Made by a program: the position numbers and the translations under genes. A model generated the notes under the pieces. That model ran no database searches. It was given only the letters and a program-made list of their open reading frames with translations, and was not told the DNA's origin. Below, piece by piece: positions 8,759 through 17,669 of a stretch of 64,000 bases of DNA; the first letter of the stretch is position 1, and every line of letters begins with the position of its first letter. The stretch is taken from assembly GCA_902494085.1 (NCBI GenBank), contig CABURU010000001.1, forward strand, positions 1-64,000, written 5' to 3'. Source of the DNA: an uncultured Collinsella sp. (GTDB taxonomy: Bacteria > Actinomycetota > Coriobacteriia > Coriobacteriales > Coriobacteriaceae).

Positions 8759-10006
8759 ATGGAACAGAGAGTTGCAATTACCGGCATAGGTGTCGTATCG
8801 CCGCTCGGCAACACCGCGCTTGCCACCTGGGCGGCAATGTGCGCTGGCACGTGCGGCATCGGCCCGATCACGCACTTCGATACCGATGCGTTTGCCGTCA
8901 AGGTGGCGGCCGAGGTCAAGGGCTTTGACGGCAACGATTACTTTGGCAAGCGTGACGCCAAGCATCTCGACCCCTGCGTTCAGTTTGCGATGGCGGCTTC
9001 GGACGAGGCGATGCACGATGCGGGCTTTGATGTCGAAGGCGCCATCGATCGCGAGCGCCTGGGCGTCTACGTGGGCTCGGGCGTGGGCGGCATGCAGACG
9101 CTCGTCGACAACGTCCATACGATTGCTGACCGTGGGCCTCGCCGTGCATCGCCCTATATGATCGCGATGATGATCCCCAACATGGCTTCGGGCAACATCG
9201 CGATCCGCCACAAGGCAAAAGGCCCGACCCTGCCCGTGGTGACCGCGTGCGCGACCTCGGCCCATGCCGTGGGCGAGGCGTTCCGCGCCATCAAGCATGG
9301 CTATGCCGATGCGATTCTCGCCGGCGGAGCCGAGGCGGCCATTATCCCCGATGCCGTTGCAGGCTTTACGTCCTGCCGTGCGTTGACCACCAACCCCGAT
9401 CCCGCGACTGCCTGCCGCCCGTTCGATGCAGACCGCGATGGCTTTGTGATGGGCGAGGGCGCCTGCGTGCTGGCACTCGAGAGCATGGAACATGCGCAGG
9501 CGCGCGGTGCGCACATTTATGCCGAGGTCGTGGGCTACGGCAACACCGATGATGCCTATCACATCACGAGCCCCGATCCCGAGGCTGCCGGCATTGCCCG
9601 CGCGATATCGCTGGCGGTGACCGAGGGCGACGTCAAGCCTTCCGAGGGTCTCTACATCAACGCCCACGGCACATCGACCAAGCTCAACGATTCGTCCGAG
9701 ACGGCGGGCATTAAGCGTGCGCTCGGCGAGGACGCGGCGCGCGCCGCGCACGTCTCGTCGACTAAGTCGATGACCGGCCACATGATCGGTGCCACGGGTG
9801 CCATCGAGGTCATGGCCTGCGCCATGGCGCTCGAGCAGGGCGTGGTGCCGCCGACCATTAACTACCACACACCCGATCCCGCCTGCGATCTTGACTACAC
9901 GCCCAATCGCGCGGTTCGCGCCGATCTTACCTGGGCGCTTTCGACCAACCTGGGCTTTGGCGGGCACAACGCCGCCATCGCGCTGCGTAGATATACGAGG
10001 AGCTAG
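8759..10006 (+). CDS. fabF: Beta-ketoacyl-ACP synthase II
   Basis: This condensing enzyme of about 415 aa extends acyl-ACP with malonyl-ACP. The active-site Cys is in VTACATSAHAVGEAF, with histidines in NAHGTSTKLND and STKSMTGHMIGATG. The C-terminal NLGFGGHNA loop is the FabF gating segment. The start at 8759 has GAGGAG 6 nt upstream; an ATG at 8756 and a TTG at 8741 are in frame but worse placed. It sits 3 nt before accB. Confidence 0.95.
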   Translation: MEQRVAITGIGVVSPLGNTALATWAAMCAGTCGIGPITHFDTDAFAVKVAAEVKGFDGNDYFGKRDAKHLDPCVQFAMAASDEAMHDAGFDVEGAIDRERLGVYVGSGVGGMQTLVDNVHTIADRGPRRASPYMIAMMIPNMASGNIAIRHKAKGPTLPVVTACATSAHAVGEAFRAIKHGYADAILAGGAEAAIIPDAVAGFTSCRALTTNPDPATACRPFDADRDGFVMGEGACVLALESMEHAQARGAHIYAEVVGYGNTDDAYHITSPDPEAAGIARAISLAVTEGDVKPSEGLYINAHGTSTKLNDSSETAGIKRALGEDAARAAHVSSTKSMTGHMIGATGAIEVMACAMALEQGVVPPTINYHTPDPACDLDYTPNRAVRADLTWALSTNLGFGGHNAAIALRRYTRS

Positions 10007-10009
10007 AGC

Positions 10010-10486
10010 ATGGATTCCAAAAGACTTGCCGAGATAGCCGATGTTATGGAGGACCGCGGCCTCACGCGCGTACGCGTTGAGGAGCCCGATGGCACCGCGG
10101 TCGAACTCGAGCGCGCGAGCGCCGCGCAGCCGGTTGCCGTGCCCATGCCTATGCCGGGTGCCGTGACTGCTCCGGCGGTGGCTCCTGTCGCCATGCCTGC
10201 CGCCGCACCGGAGCCCGCCGTGCAGGCGCCTGTTGCCGCGCCGGAGCCCAAGGGCACCGAGGTGACCGCTCCCATGGTCGGCGTTTTCTATGCTGCCCCG
10301 GCGCCGGGCGACGAGCCGTTTGTGCACGTGGGCTCCAAGGTCAAGGCCGGTGAGACCCTCTGCATCATCGAGGCCATGAAGGTTCTCAACGAGGTGACGG
10401 CCGAGGCAGACGGCGAGGTGCTCGAGATCTGCGTGGCCGACGGCGACCTCGTGGAGTTCGGCAGTTGCCTTATGAGGATCGGATAG
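10010..10486 (+). CDS. accB: Biotin carboxyl carrier protein of acetyl-CoA carboxylase
   Basis: This 158-aa carrier has an N-terminal helical part, an Ala/Pro-rich flexible linker (about residues 40-85) and a C-terminal biotinyl domain. The biotin-accepting lysine is in EAMKVLNEV (about residue 123). It carries CO2 from the carboxylase to the carboxyltransferase and is the expected substrate of the BirA encoded at 3856. It lies between fabF and fabZ with spacings of 3-10 nt. Confidence 0.96.
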   Translation: MDSKRLAEIADVMEDRGLTRVRVEEPDGTAVELERASAAQPVAVPMPMPGAVTAPAVAPVAMPAAAPEPAVQAPVAAPEPKGTEVTAPMVGVFYAAPAPGDEPFVHVGSKVKAGETLCIIEAMKVLNEVTAEADGEVLEICVADGDLVEFGSCLMRIG

Positions 10487-10495
10487 GTGATGTCC

Positions 10496-10918
10496 ATGAA
10501 CAAAGAAGAGCTCAAGAAGCTGTTGCCGCATCGCGAACCGATGCTTTTGCTCGACGAGGCCGAGCTGGTGGGCGACGAGGCCCACGGCAAGATCACGATT
10601 ACGGGTGACGAGTACTTTTTGCAGGGGCATTTTCCGGGAAACCCGGTAGTCCCCGGCGTGATTCAGTGCGAGATGCTCGCCCAAAACTGTTGCGTGCTGC
10701 TGATGGGCGATGAGGAGGCGCGCGGCGCGACGCCGTTCTATACGAGCCTCGATAAGGTGCGCTTTAAGCGTCCGGTGCGCCCGGGCGACACGGTTGATCT
10801 GGTGTGCACCATCACGCGTGCGCGCGGGCCGTTCCGCTTTGCGATGGGTACTGCGAGCGTCAACGGTGAGGTTTGCTGCCGCGCCGATATGTCTTTTGCA
10901 CTCATGCACGAAAGTTAA
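10496..10918 (+). CDS. fabZ: 3-hydroxyacyl-ACP dehydratase
   Basis: This hot-dog fold dehydratase of about 140 aa removes water from 3-hydroxyacyl-ACP. LPHREPMLLLDEA begins the domain and GHFPGNPVVPGV carries the catalytic histidine; the glutamate is in IQCEMLAQ. GTG 10487, ATG 10490 and ATG 10496 are all in frame. The last gives MNKEELKKLLPHR with a reasonable AGG spacing, so I chose it; the others add 2-3 residues. Confidence 0.94.
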   Translation: MNKEELKKLLPHREPMLLLDEAELVGDEAHGKITITGDEYFLQGHFPGNPVVPGVIQCEMLAQNCCVLLMGDEEARGATPFYTSLDKVRFKRPVRPGDTVDLVCTITRARGPFRFAMGTASVNGEVCCRADMSFALMHES

Positions 10919-10928
10919 GGAAGGCTTC

Positions 10929-12272
10929 ATGTTCGACAAAGTGCTCATCGCCAACCGCGGCGAAGTCGCGGTCCGTGTTATCCGTGCGTGCCGCGATATG
11001 GGCATCAAGACCGTCGCCGTTTATTCCACGGCCGATGCGGACGCGCTGCACGTGCAGCTTGCCGACGAGGCATATTGCATCGGCGGCCCGCGTCTTGCCG
11101 AGAGCTACCTCAACGACGATGCCGTGCTCACCTGTGCCGTAAAGTCGGGAGCTAAGGCAATTCATCCCGGCTATGGCTTCTTTTCCGAGAAGGCGAGCTT
11201 CGTGCGCGACTGCGACAAGTATGGCCTGGCGTTTGTCGGTCCTTCGGCCGAGGTGATCGACAGCATGGGCGACAAGGACGCCGCACGCCGAACGGCTGCC
11301 GCGGCGGGCGTGCCCATCGTGCCGGGCTGCGATTTGCTCAAAAGCCCCGAGGAGGCGACGGCCGAGGCCGAGCGCATTGGCTGCCCCGTGCTCATCAAGG
11401 CGCGTGCGGGTGGAGGCGGCCGCGGCATTCGCAAGGTCGAGCGCGTGGAAGATGCGGCAAAGGCGTTCATCGAGGCGCGTGCCGAGGGCGAGGCCGTCTT
11501 TGGCGACGGCGAGTGCTACATGGAGAAGTTCGTCGCGCCGGCGCACCACGTTGAGGTGCAGATTATGGCCGATAAGCAGGGCCATGTGTTTTCGCTCGGC
11601 GAGCGTGAGTGCTCGGTGCAGCGCCGCAACCAAAAGCTGATCGAGGAGAGCCCCGCGCCGTGCCTCGAGGGACGCGATGATATTCGCGCGCGCATGCACA
11701 AGGCGGCGCGCGACTTGGCTCGTGCCGTTGGCTATGAGGGCGCCGGCACCATTGAGTTTCTGTACTCAGATGACGGCAATTTCTACTTTATGGAAATGAA
11801 CACGCGCTTGCAGGTGGAGCATCCGATTACAGAGTTTGTGACCGATACCGACTTGGTCAAGTGGCAGCTGCGCGTGGCAGCCGGCCAGCCTCTGCCCTTT
11901 GAGCGGGAGGACATGCCGGTCCGCAACCACGCCATGGAGTGCCGCATTAATGCCGAAACGCCGGACTTTCTGCCGTCATGTGGAACGGTCACCGCGTTGC
12001 GTGTGCCGGGTGGTCCGCGCGTACGCTGGGATTCCGCCATGTTTACCGGTGCGAAAGTTCCGCCGTACTACGACTCTATGCTTGGCAAACTCATCGTGTG
12101 CGCGCCCACGCGTGACGGCGCTATTCGTAAGATGCGCTCGGCCCTGGGCGAGCTCGTGATTGAAGGCGTGAGCGAAAACAGCGAGCTTCAGCTCGACGTG
12201 CTGGCAAACGACGAGTTCTTGTCGGGCATGTATCACACCGATCTGATGGGGCATCTCTATGCTGATGAATAG
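10929..12272 (+). CDS. accC: Acetyl-CoA carboxylase, biotin carboxylase subunit
   Basis: This 447-aa ATP-grasp enzyme carboxylates the biotin of AccB using ATP and bicarbonate. MFDKVLIANRGEVAVR is the family N-terminus, the glycine loop is KARAGGGGRGIRKV, and EMNTRLQVEHPITEFVTDTDLV is the catalytic segment. An in-frame extension to 10710 only overlaps fabZ. AAGGAAGG precedes the ATG at 10929. Its last 14 nt overlap the start of the accDA gene. Confidence 0.96.
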   Translation: MFDKVLIANRGEVAVRVIRACRDMGIKTVAVYSTADADALHVQLADEAYCIGGPRLAESYLNDDAVLTCAVKSGAKAIHPGYGFFSEKASFVRDCDKYGLAFVGPSAEVIDSMGDKDAARRTAAAAGVPIVPGCDLLKSPEEATAEAERIGCPVLIKARAGGGGRGIRKVERVEDAAKAFIEARAEGEAVFGDGECYMEKFVAPAHHVEVQIMADKQGHVFSLGERECSVQRRNQKLIEESPAPCLEGRDDIRARMHKAARDLARAVGYEGAGTIEFLYSDDGNFYFMEMNTRLQVEHPITEFVTDTDLVKWQLRVAAGQPLPFEREDMPVRNHAMECRINAETPDFLPSCGTVTALRVPGGPRVRWDSAMFTGAKVPPYYDSMLGKLIVCAPTRDGAIRKMRSALGELVIEGVSENSELQLDVLANDEFLSGMYHTDLMGHLYADE

Positions 12273-13983
12273 AAAAGCGAAGACGGTCAACGTTCTCGAG
12301 GGGCCGATGACAGAGTCGTGCGCCGAGTTTCCCGCGCGTCACGTGTTTATCAAGTGCCCGGAGTGCCGCCGTGTGATCGATGAGGCACGCCTGCACGACA
12401 ACCTCGAGGTCTGCCCTCGTTGCGGCAAACACTTTCGCGTGAGCGGTCGCGCGCGCATGCGCATGACGGTCGACGAGGGCACGTTTGAGGAATGGGATGC
12501 CAATCTGGCGTCGGAGGATTTCCTCTTGTTTCCCGGCTATGCCGACAAGCTCAAGAGCGTGAGCGAGCGTTCGGGCGAGCGCGATGCCGTCGTGTGCGGT
12601 AGGGGTAAAATCTGCGGCTGCGATACCGCGCTCTTCTTTATGGATGCCAACTATATGATGGGCTCGATGGGCTCCGTGGTGGGCGAGAAGATCTGTCGCA
12701 CATTTGAGCGTGCGACCGAGCTGGGATTGCCGGTTGTCGGCTTTACCGTTTCGGGCGGCGCGCGCATGCAAGAGGGCGTGACGTCACTTATGCAGATGGC
12801 CAAGATTTCTGCGGCGGTTAGGCGCCACAGCGAGGCGGGCGGTCTGTATATCACGGTGCTCACCGACCCCACGACCGGAGGCGTAACCGCGAGCTTTGCC
12901 ATGGAGGGCGATATTATCCTGGCCGAGCCCGATGCCCTGACGGCATTTGCCGGCCCGCGCGTGATCGAGCAGAACATGCACAAGCGCCTGCCCAAGGGAT
13001 TCCAGCGCTCCGAGTTTTTGCTGGAGCACGGCTTTTGCGATGCCGTTGTTCCGCGTGGCGAGATTGCGCTCACGGTAGGCGAGCTGCTGGCGCTGCACGA
13101 AGGGCACGCGCCCGGCCTGGGGGCACCGCATGAGATCGTGCATACGGGTCGCCGCGGCAAAAAGCTGGGACACTTGTTTAAGCGCTCGCCGGCACCAAAA
13201 ACCGCGCTCGAGATTGTCAAGCAGACCCGCTCGGCAGATCGCGCCACGGCAGGCGAGATGATCTCGCTGGGCCTGGATGGATTTGTGGAGCTGCACGGCG
13301 ACCGCTACTTTGGCGACGACGCCGCTGTGGTGGCTGGCATTGGCTGGAAAGACGGGCGCTCCGTAACGGTCATCGCCATCGAGCGCGGCACCACGACCAA
13401 AGAGCGCATGCGTCGCAACTTTGGCATGGCACATCCCGAGGGCTACCGCAAAGCGCGTCGCCTTATGCGCCAGGCCGAAAAGTTTGGTCGACCGGTTCTG
13501 TGCCTGGTCGATACTTCGGGCGCGTTTTGCGGCATCGGTGCCGAGGAGCGCGGCCAGGGTGAGGCGATTGCCCAGAATCTCATGGAGATGAGCGGCCTTA
13601 AGACGCCGATTGTCTCGGTGGTGACAGGCGAGGGCGGCTCTGGTGGCGCGCTGGCGCTATCCGTGGCCGACCGCATCCTGATGCTCTCGAGTTCGGCCTA
13701 TTCGGTCGTGAGCCCCGAGGCCTGTGCATCGATCCTGTGGAAGGATACCGAGCGCGCGAATGAGGCCGCCGAGGCGCTTAAGCTCACGGCCCCCGATCTG
13801 TTGGCGCTCGGCATCATCGACGGCATTGTCGACGATAGGGGCCTGTCGCATGAGGAGATCGCCGGTGCCGTCATGTCCTCGGCATTTGATGCCTTCGATA
13901 CGCTTGGGCGGCTCGACGACGCGACCCTCACAAACCTCCGCTACGAAAAGTACCGCGCAATCGGTCGGTACCGCACGATGTGA
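12259..13983 (+). CDS. accDA: Acetyl-CoA carboxylase carboxyltransferase, beta-alpha fusion
   Basis: This 574-aa protein joins both carboxyltransferase subunits. Residues about 30-290 are AccD-like, with a zinc ribbon (CPECR and CPRCG, about residues 34-57) and GGARMQEG. Residues about 310-560 are AccA-like, with LVDTSGAFCGIGAEERGQGEAIA and VTGEGGSGGALAL. It transfers CO2 from biotin to acetyl-CoA to give malonyl-CoA. E. coli encodes the two parts separately; fusions are known in actinobacteria. The start used overlaps accC; ATG 12307 is an alternative. Confidence 0.94.
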   Translation: MLMNRKAKTVNVLEGPMTESCAEFPARHVFIKCPECRRVIDEARLHDNLEVCPRCGKHFRVSGRARMRMTVDEGTFEEWDANLASEDFLLFPGYADKLKSVSERSGERDAVVCGRGKICGCDTALFFMDANYMMGSMGSVVGEKICRTFERATELGLPVVGFTVSGGARMQEGVTSLMQMAKISAAVRRHSEAGGLYITVLTDPTTGGVTASFAMEGDIILAEPDALTAFAGPRVIEQNMHKRLPKGFQRSEFLLEHGFCDAVVPRGEIALTVGELLALHEGHAPGLGAPHEIVHTGRRGKKLGHLFKRSPAPKTALEIVKQTRSADRATAGEMISLGLDGFVELHGDRYFGDDAAVVAGIGWKDGRSVTVIAIERGTTTKERMRRNFGMAHPEGYRKARRLMRQAEKFGRPVLCLVDTSGAFCGIGAEERGQGEAIAQNLMEMSGLKTPIVSVVTGEGGSGGALALSVADRILMLSSSAYSVVSPEACASILWKDTERANEAAEALKLTAPDLLALGIIDGIVDDRGLSHEEIAGAVMSSAFDAFDTLGRLDDATLTNLRYEKYRAIGRYRTM

Positions 13984-13999
13984 CAAAGGGGCAGTCTGC

Positions 14000-15238
14000 A
14001 TGTCACATTGGGAAAGGCGTTCCATGTCGCAAGTTTCTAACACCTCGTTTACAACGACGGTCTCATCAAACGCTATGACCGTGGTGGACTATCTGTCCAA
14101 AAGTATGATGTCGGCGCTGCCGTTTATTGTCTGCGCGGCGTTGTTCCGCACCGTCGCCGTCATTATGGGCGAAGGCATGCTGGGCCTGTGGTCTGCCGAT
14201 TCCGAAATCTATCGCCTGTTCTACAGTTGGCTCTATAACGCCGGCTATTACTTTTTGCCCATCTATCTTGGTTGGGCGGCCGCCCGCCAGCTCGGTTGCT
14301 CGGAGCAGCTGGGCATGATGCTGGGCGGCGTATTGATTGCGCCCGATCTGCTTAAGCTCGTCGATGCCGCATCGACGACGGGGGCATCGATGACTTCCGT
14401 GTATGGCCTGCTTCCCGCGCCGGTCAACGATTACACGGCGACTGTTATCCCGGTTCTCATCTCGGTGCCCGTGCTATGGCGAGTGGAGTGTTTCTTTCAG
14501 CGCGTTATCCCTAAGGCCGTGGCGTTTTCGTTCGTTCCGTTTGCGACCATGCTCGTCATGGTTCCGGTTTCGCTGTGCATTACGGCGCCGGCGGGCAGCT
14601 ATCTGGGCATGCTGTTGGGACAGCTTATGTTTATGCTTGGCAATTCCGGTGGCATCGTGTCGCTGCTTACGCTCATGGGGCTTGCCGCGGGTTGGGAGTT
14701 CCTTAAGATTGCGGGCATCAGCAACGTTGTCCTATCGCTCGCCTATGCGCAGTTTATGAGTGTGGGAACGGATTCGTGCATTCTGATCGCCGCGACGATG
14801 GCAACGTTTGCCGTTTGGGGCATGCCCTTTGGTGCGTCGCTTCGCGTTGCGGATAAGGACGAGAAGGCCCTCATGCTGGGCTATTCGATCTCGGGCGTGC
14901 TTGGTGGCGTAAGTGAGCCGGCGCTGTACGGTTGCGGCTTTAAATATGGCAGGTGCCTGACGTGCATGGCCATTGGCGGCGCCGTCGGAGGCCTTGTTGC
15001 GGCCGTGGGCCACGTTACGGCCTATACCATCGGTATGACGAATGTCCTCATGGTCATTGGCTTTGCCACGGGCGGCATCTCGAACCTGCTGTGGTGCTGC
15101 GCTGCCGGCGGTGTGGCATTTGCGGCGTCTGCGGCGCTGAGCTACTGCTTTGGCGTGGTGCCGGCGAAGGGGCAGGCGGCGGGGGATGGAGCCGATTTGC
15201 CCGAAACCTCTAAGAGCGCGGCCGAAGTAAGCGCGTAA
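14000..15238 (+). CDS. PTS transporter EIIC-domain protein (orphan)
   Basis: This membrane protein of about 412 aa has around ten hydrophobic segments and the glucose/beta-glucoside-type EIIC signature GVSEPALYGCGFKYGR (about residue 300). The family moves sugars while phosphorylating them, but needs EIIA and EIIB. Neither domain is fused here or encoded nearby. The gene follows accDA by 16 nt and ends before a terminator, so it is probably co-transcribed with fatty acid genes. ATG 14024 is another possible start. Substrate unknown. Confidence 0.75.
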   Translation: MSHWERRSMSQVSNTSFTTTVSSNAMTVVDYLSKSMMSALPFIVCAALFRTVAVIMGEGMLGLWSADSEIYRLFYSWLYNAGYYFLPIYLGWAAARQLGCSEQLGMMLGGVLIAPDLLKLVDAASTTGASMTSVYGLLPAPVNDYTATVIPVLISVPVLWRVECFFQRVIPKAVAFSFVPFATMLVMVPVSLCITAPAGSYLGMLLGQLMFMLGNSGGIVSLLTLMGLAAGWEFLKIAGISNVVLSLAYAQFMSVGTDSCILIAATMATFAVWGMPFGASLRVADKDEKALMLGYSISGVLGGVSEPALYGCGFKYGRCLTCMAIGGAVGGLVAAVGHVTAYTIGMTNVLMVIGFATGGISNLLWCCAAGGVAFAASAALSYCFGVVPAKGQAAGDGADLPETSKSAAEVSA

Positions 15239-15276
15239 ACCTGTGCGACACAAGGACGATTCCTTTGCCACATTCC

Positions 15277-15312
15277 AAGGCCGTGGCCCGTGTGGGTTGC
15301 GGCCTTTTTTGT
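15277..15312 (+). terminator. Intrinsic terminator of the fab/acc operon
   Basis: AAGGCCG pairs with CGGCCTT across a G+C-rich loop and is followed by a run of six T. It lies 40 nt after the EIIC gene. Confidence 0.85.
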
Positions 15313-15389
15313 ATCTGGGGGATAAAGTGGCTACACTACAATCCGTTTGAGCAATAGATATATAGGTAGTACCGTGGGGGCGGATGTAG

Positions 15390-16544
15390 ATGGTCGAGTG
15401 GATTGTTAAGCGTGCGCAGGGCGACCGTGCGCGCGTGGGCACGTTGACGGGCGTGGTGTGTATTCTCGCCAATGTGGCACTATGCGCTGCGAAGGGCGTA
15501 ATTGGCGTGCTGTCGGGATCGGTTTCGATTGTGGCGGATGCCATGAATAATCTGTCTGATGCCAGCTCGAACATCGTGAGCGTGCTTGGCTTTAAGCTGG
15601 CGAGCAAGCCGGCCGACCCCGAGCATCCTTACGGCCACGGTCGCTACGAGTATCTCTCGGGTCTGGTCGTGGCTGCACTCGTGCTGCTGATCGGCCTTGA
15701 GCTTATCAAATCCTCGTTTGAGCGCATCATCCACCCCGAACCTGTCGAGTTCTCGCTTGCCCTGGTGGCGGTCCTGGCGCTTTCGATGGTCGTAAAGCTC
15801 TGGATGGCGGCCCTCAACCAAAAGCTCGGTGACCGCATTGAGTCCGAGACGCTGCATGCGACCGCGCAGGATTCCAAGAACGATGTCCTTGCCACAGGCG
15901 CCGTGCTGGCGTGCGCAATTGTTTCGCAGGTGACGCACATCAATCTTGACGCATGGGTCGGCCTTGCCGTTGGCGCCTATATTGGCTGGAGTGGTTTTGA
16001 GCTTATCCAAGATACGGTGAGCCCGCTTTTGGGCCAGGCGCCCGATCCCAAGCTGGTCAAGCACATTCGAGACAAGATCATGAGCTATCCCGGCGTTTTG
16101 GGCGTCCACGACCTTATGGTTCACGACTACGGCCCGGGCAGGAAGTTTGCAAGTGCGCATGCCGAGATGGCGGCCGAGGCCAGCCCGCTGGAAAGTCACG
16201 ACACGCTCGATAACATCGAACAGTCGTTTAGGGTCGAAGACGGCATGATCGTCACGCTTCACTACGATCCCATCGTGACCGATGACCCCAAGGTGGCGAG
16301 CATGCGCTTGCGCATTCACGCCATGGCTCAGGAGATCGATAACCGCCTCTCGATTCATGACCTACGCTGCGTGCCGGGTCCTACGCACACCAACGTGATC
16401 TTCGACTGCGTGCGACCCTCGGATCTGCAGATGAGTGCCGAAGACTTAAAGCACGCGCTGGCGAAACGTGTCGAATCCGAATATCCCAAGTCGATTGCCA
16501 AGATTACGATCGACGAAGACTACGTAGGGCATACCCACGAGTAA
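15390..16544 (+). CDS. Cation diffusion facilitator family transporter
   Basis: This 384-aa protein has about five or six N-terminal transmembrane segments and a C-terminal cytoplasmic domain. The metal-site aspartates are in VADAMNNLSDASSN (about residue 50), and HPYGHGRYEY follows TM2 as is typical. The family exports divalent metals such as Zn2+, Mn2+ or Fe2+ by proton antiport. The C-terminal domain is longer than in minimal CDF proteins. The metal cannot be assigned. It stands alone after the fab operon terminator. Confidence 0.9.
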   Translation: MVEWIVKRAQGDRARVGTLTGVVCILANVALCAAKGVIGVLSGSVSIVADAMNNLSDASSNIVSVLGFKLASKPADPEHPYGHGRYEYLSGLVVAALVLLIGLELIKSSFERIIHPEPVEFSLALVAVLALSMVVKLWMAALNQKLGDRIESETLHATAQDSKNDVLATGAVLACAIVSQVTHINLDAWVGLAVGAYIGWSGFELIQDTVSPLLGQAPDPKLVKHIRDKIMSYPGVLGVHDLMVHDYGPGRKFASAHAEMAAEASPLESHDTLDNIEQSFRVEDGMIVTLHYDPIVTDDPKVASMRLRIHAMAQEIDNRLSIHDLRCVPGPTHTNVIFDCVRPSDLQMSAEDLKHALAKRVESEYPKSIAKITIDEDYVGHTHE

Positions 16545-16583
16545 GGCTGTGCCGGCAAAGCAGGTTATGCAGAAGGGGAGAGC

Positions 16584-17210
16584 ATGAAGAAGCTGTATCT
16601 ACTCCGCCACGGTCAGACGGAGTTCAACGTCAAAAAGCTGGTCCAGGGCCGCTGCGATTCACCGCTGACCGACCTGGGTCGTCAGCAAGCCGGGATGGCA
16701 GCCGCGTGGCTCAAAGCCCACAACGTCGTCCCCGACAAAGTGGTCTCCTCCCCTTTGGGCCGAGCCATGGCTACGGCAAGCCTCGTCGCAACCGAGCTTC
16801 TCGGCGCAGACGCTGACGTTGAGCCCTGCGAAGGCATTATCGAGCGCTGCTACGGCACCTTCGAAGAGGGCCCGCACGACGCGCTACCCACCGACGTCTG
16901 GGATCCGGGCGAGGATCTGGTCCCCTTCGGAGGAGAAGGAAGCCAGGCGCTGCAAGGGCGCATGGTAGACACCCTCACCAATATCATGGACGCCGATGGT
17001 ATCGAAACCCTTCTAGCAGTAAGCCACGGCAGCGCCAGCCGCCAATTCATCAAAGCTGCAGCCCCAGAGGGCTTCGAGCTCCCAGCCAAACTCCCCAACT
17101 GCGCCATCATGATCTTCGATTTCGATGAGCAAAAGCCACAAGCAGAAGGCGAGCCTCATCAATGTAAGTTCACCCTCCAGCAAATAGTGGACCCCCAACA
17201 AAGTCATTAG
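16584..17210 (+). CDS. Histidine phosphatase (phosphoglycerate mutase-like)
   Basis: This 208-aa enzyme has the RHG motif in LLRHGQTEFN (residues 6-15), where the histidine becomes phosphorylated. The second catalytic His is in AVSHGSASRQF (about residue 152) and the acid residue follows IIERCYGTFEEG. Small members of this branch are cobalamin phosphatases or phosphatases of unknown substrate rather than glycolytic mutases. The gene follows the CDF gene by 39 nt and ends just before hairpin element B. Confidence 0.88.
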   Translation: MKKLYLLRHGQTEFNVKKLVQGRCDSPLTDLGRQQAGMAAAWLKAHNVVPDKVVSSPLGRAMATASLVATELLGADADVEPCEGIIERCYGTFEEGPHDALPTDVWDPGEDLVPFGGEGSQALQGRMVDTLTNIMDADGIETLLAVSHGSASRQFIKAAAPEGFELPAKLPNCAIMIFDFDEQKPQAEGEPHQCKFTLQQIVDPQQSH

Positions 17211-17245
17211 CCTGAGCGAGCAAGGTTTAGCAGACATCAACGTGG

Positions 17246-17410
17246 CGTTCCCAGTGTGCGGCGGAGGGGGCGGGCCCGAGACATATTAAGGTTGCTGCTC
17301 TACAGTCCTGCTCACGACGGAGAGCACATTAAGTGCTCTCCTGTTCGTGCGGAACTCGCGACAACCTTAATATGTCTCGGGCCCGCCCCCTCCGCCGCAC
17401 ACTGGGAACG
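17246..17410. repeat. Hairpin element B: 49-bp perfect arms around the 67-nt core
   Basis: Bases 17246-17294 and 17362-17410 are perfect 49-bp inverted repeats. They flank 17295-17361, the reverse complement of the core seen at 17-83. The two cores are both 67 nt and differ at only a few positions. The inner hairpin shows a compensatory change (GGAAAGCAC/GTGCTTTCC against GGAGAGCAC/GTGCTCTCC). The arms share nothing with those of element A. It lies between the phosphatase gene and the rplC promoter region. Function unknown. Confidence 0.85.
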
Positions 17411-17457
17411 TGCCACGCACTTTACCTGCGTAAACAATGTGAGTGAAATATGAATCT

Positions 17458-17486
17458 CGATGGATACGCCCGCAGCCGTGTATACT
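17458..17486 (+). promoter_or_regulatory. Ribosomal-operon promoter motif, copy 2 (upstream of rplC)
   Basis: ATGGATACGCCCG is followed by CCGTGTATACT, an extended -10-like TGTATACT. The block matches the motif upstream of rplB at all but a few positions. It places the start of an S10-type transcript near 17491, with a leader of about 180 nt before rplC. No TTGACA-like -35 box lies at the usual distance. Confidence 0.6.
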
Positions 17487-17597
17487 AAACAGCTGTGTGA
17501 AACCAGGGGAGTATTCTGGCTGGACAAAATGCCTGCTTAATAGGGTTGTCAGGTAGTCCGGACGAAATACAAGGCTGGGGAGCACGTCGTGTAAGTA

Positions 17598-17649
17598 GTG
17601 GTCCTCTAGGGGCGTACGCTCGGTGGTGTACGCATTGTCCCAAGACCAC
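17598..17649 (+). promoter_or_regulatory. Structured leader upstream of rplC
   Basis: GTGGTC (17598-17603) pairs with GACCAC (17644-17649), enclosing the hairpin GCGTAC/GTACGC (17612-17617 with 17628-17633). It occupies the untranslated leader directly before rplC, where E. coli has the L4-responsive S10 leader. The pairing is read by eye and regulatory function is inference. Confidence 0.4.
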
Positions 17650-17669
17650 GCGAGAGTTGGGATCATATC

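Noticed and set aside
17246..17410. Element B as a simple intrinsic terminator
   Set aside because: The 49-bp arms are far longer than needed, a 67-nt conserved core separates them and no T-run follows.
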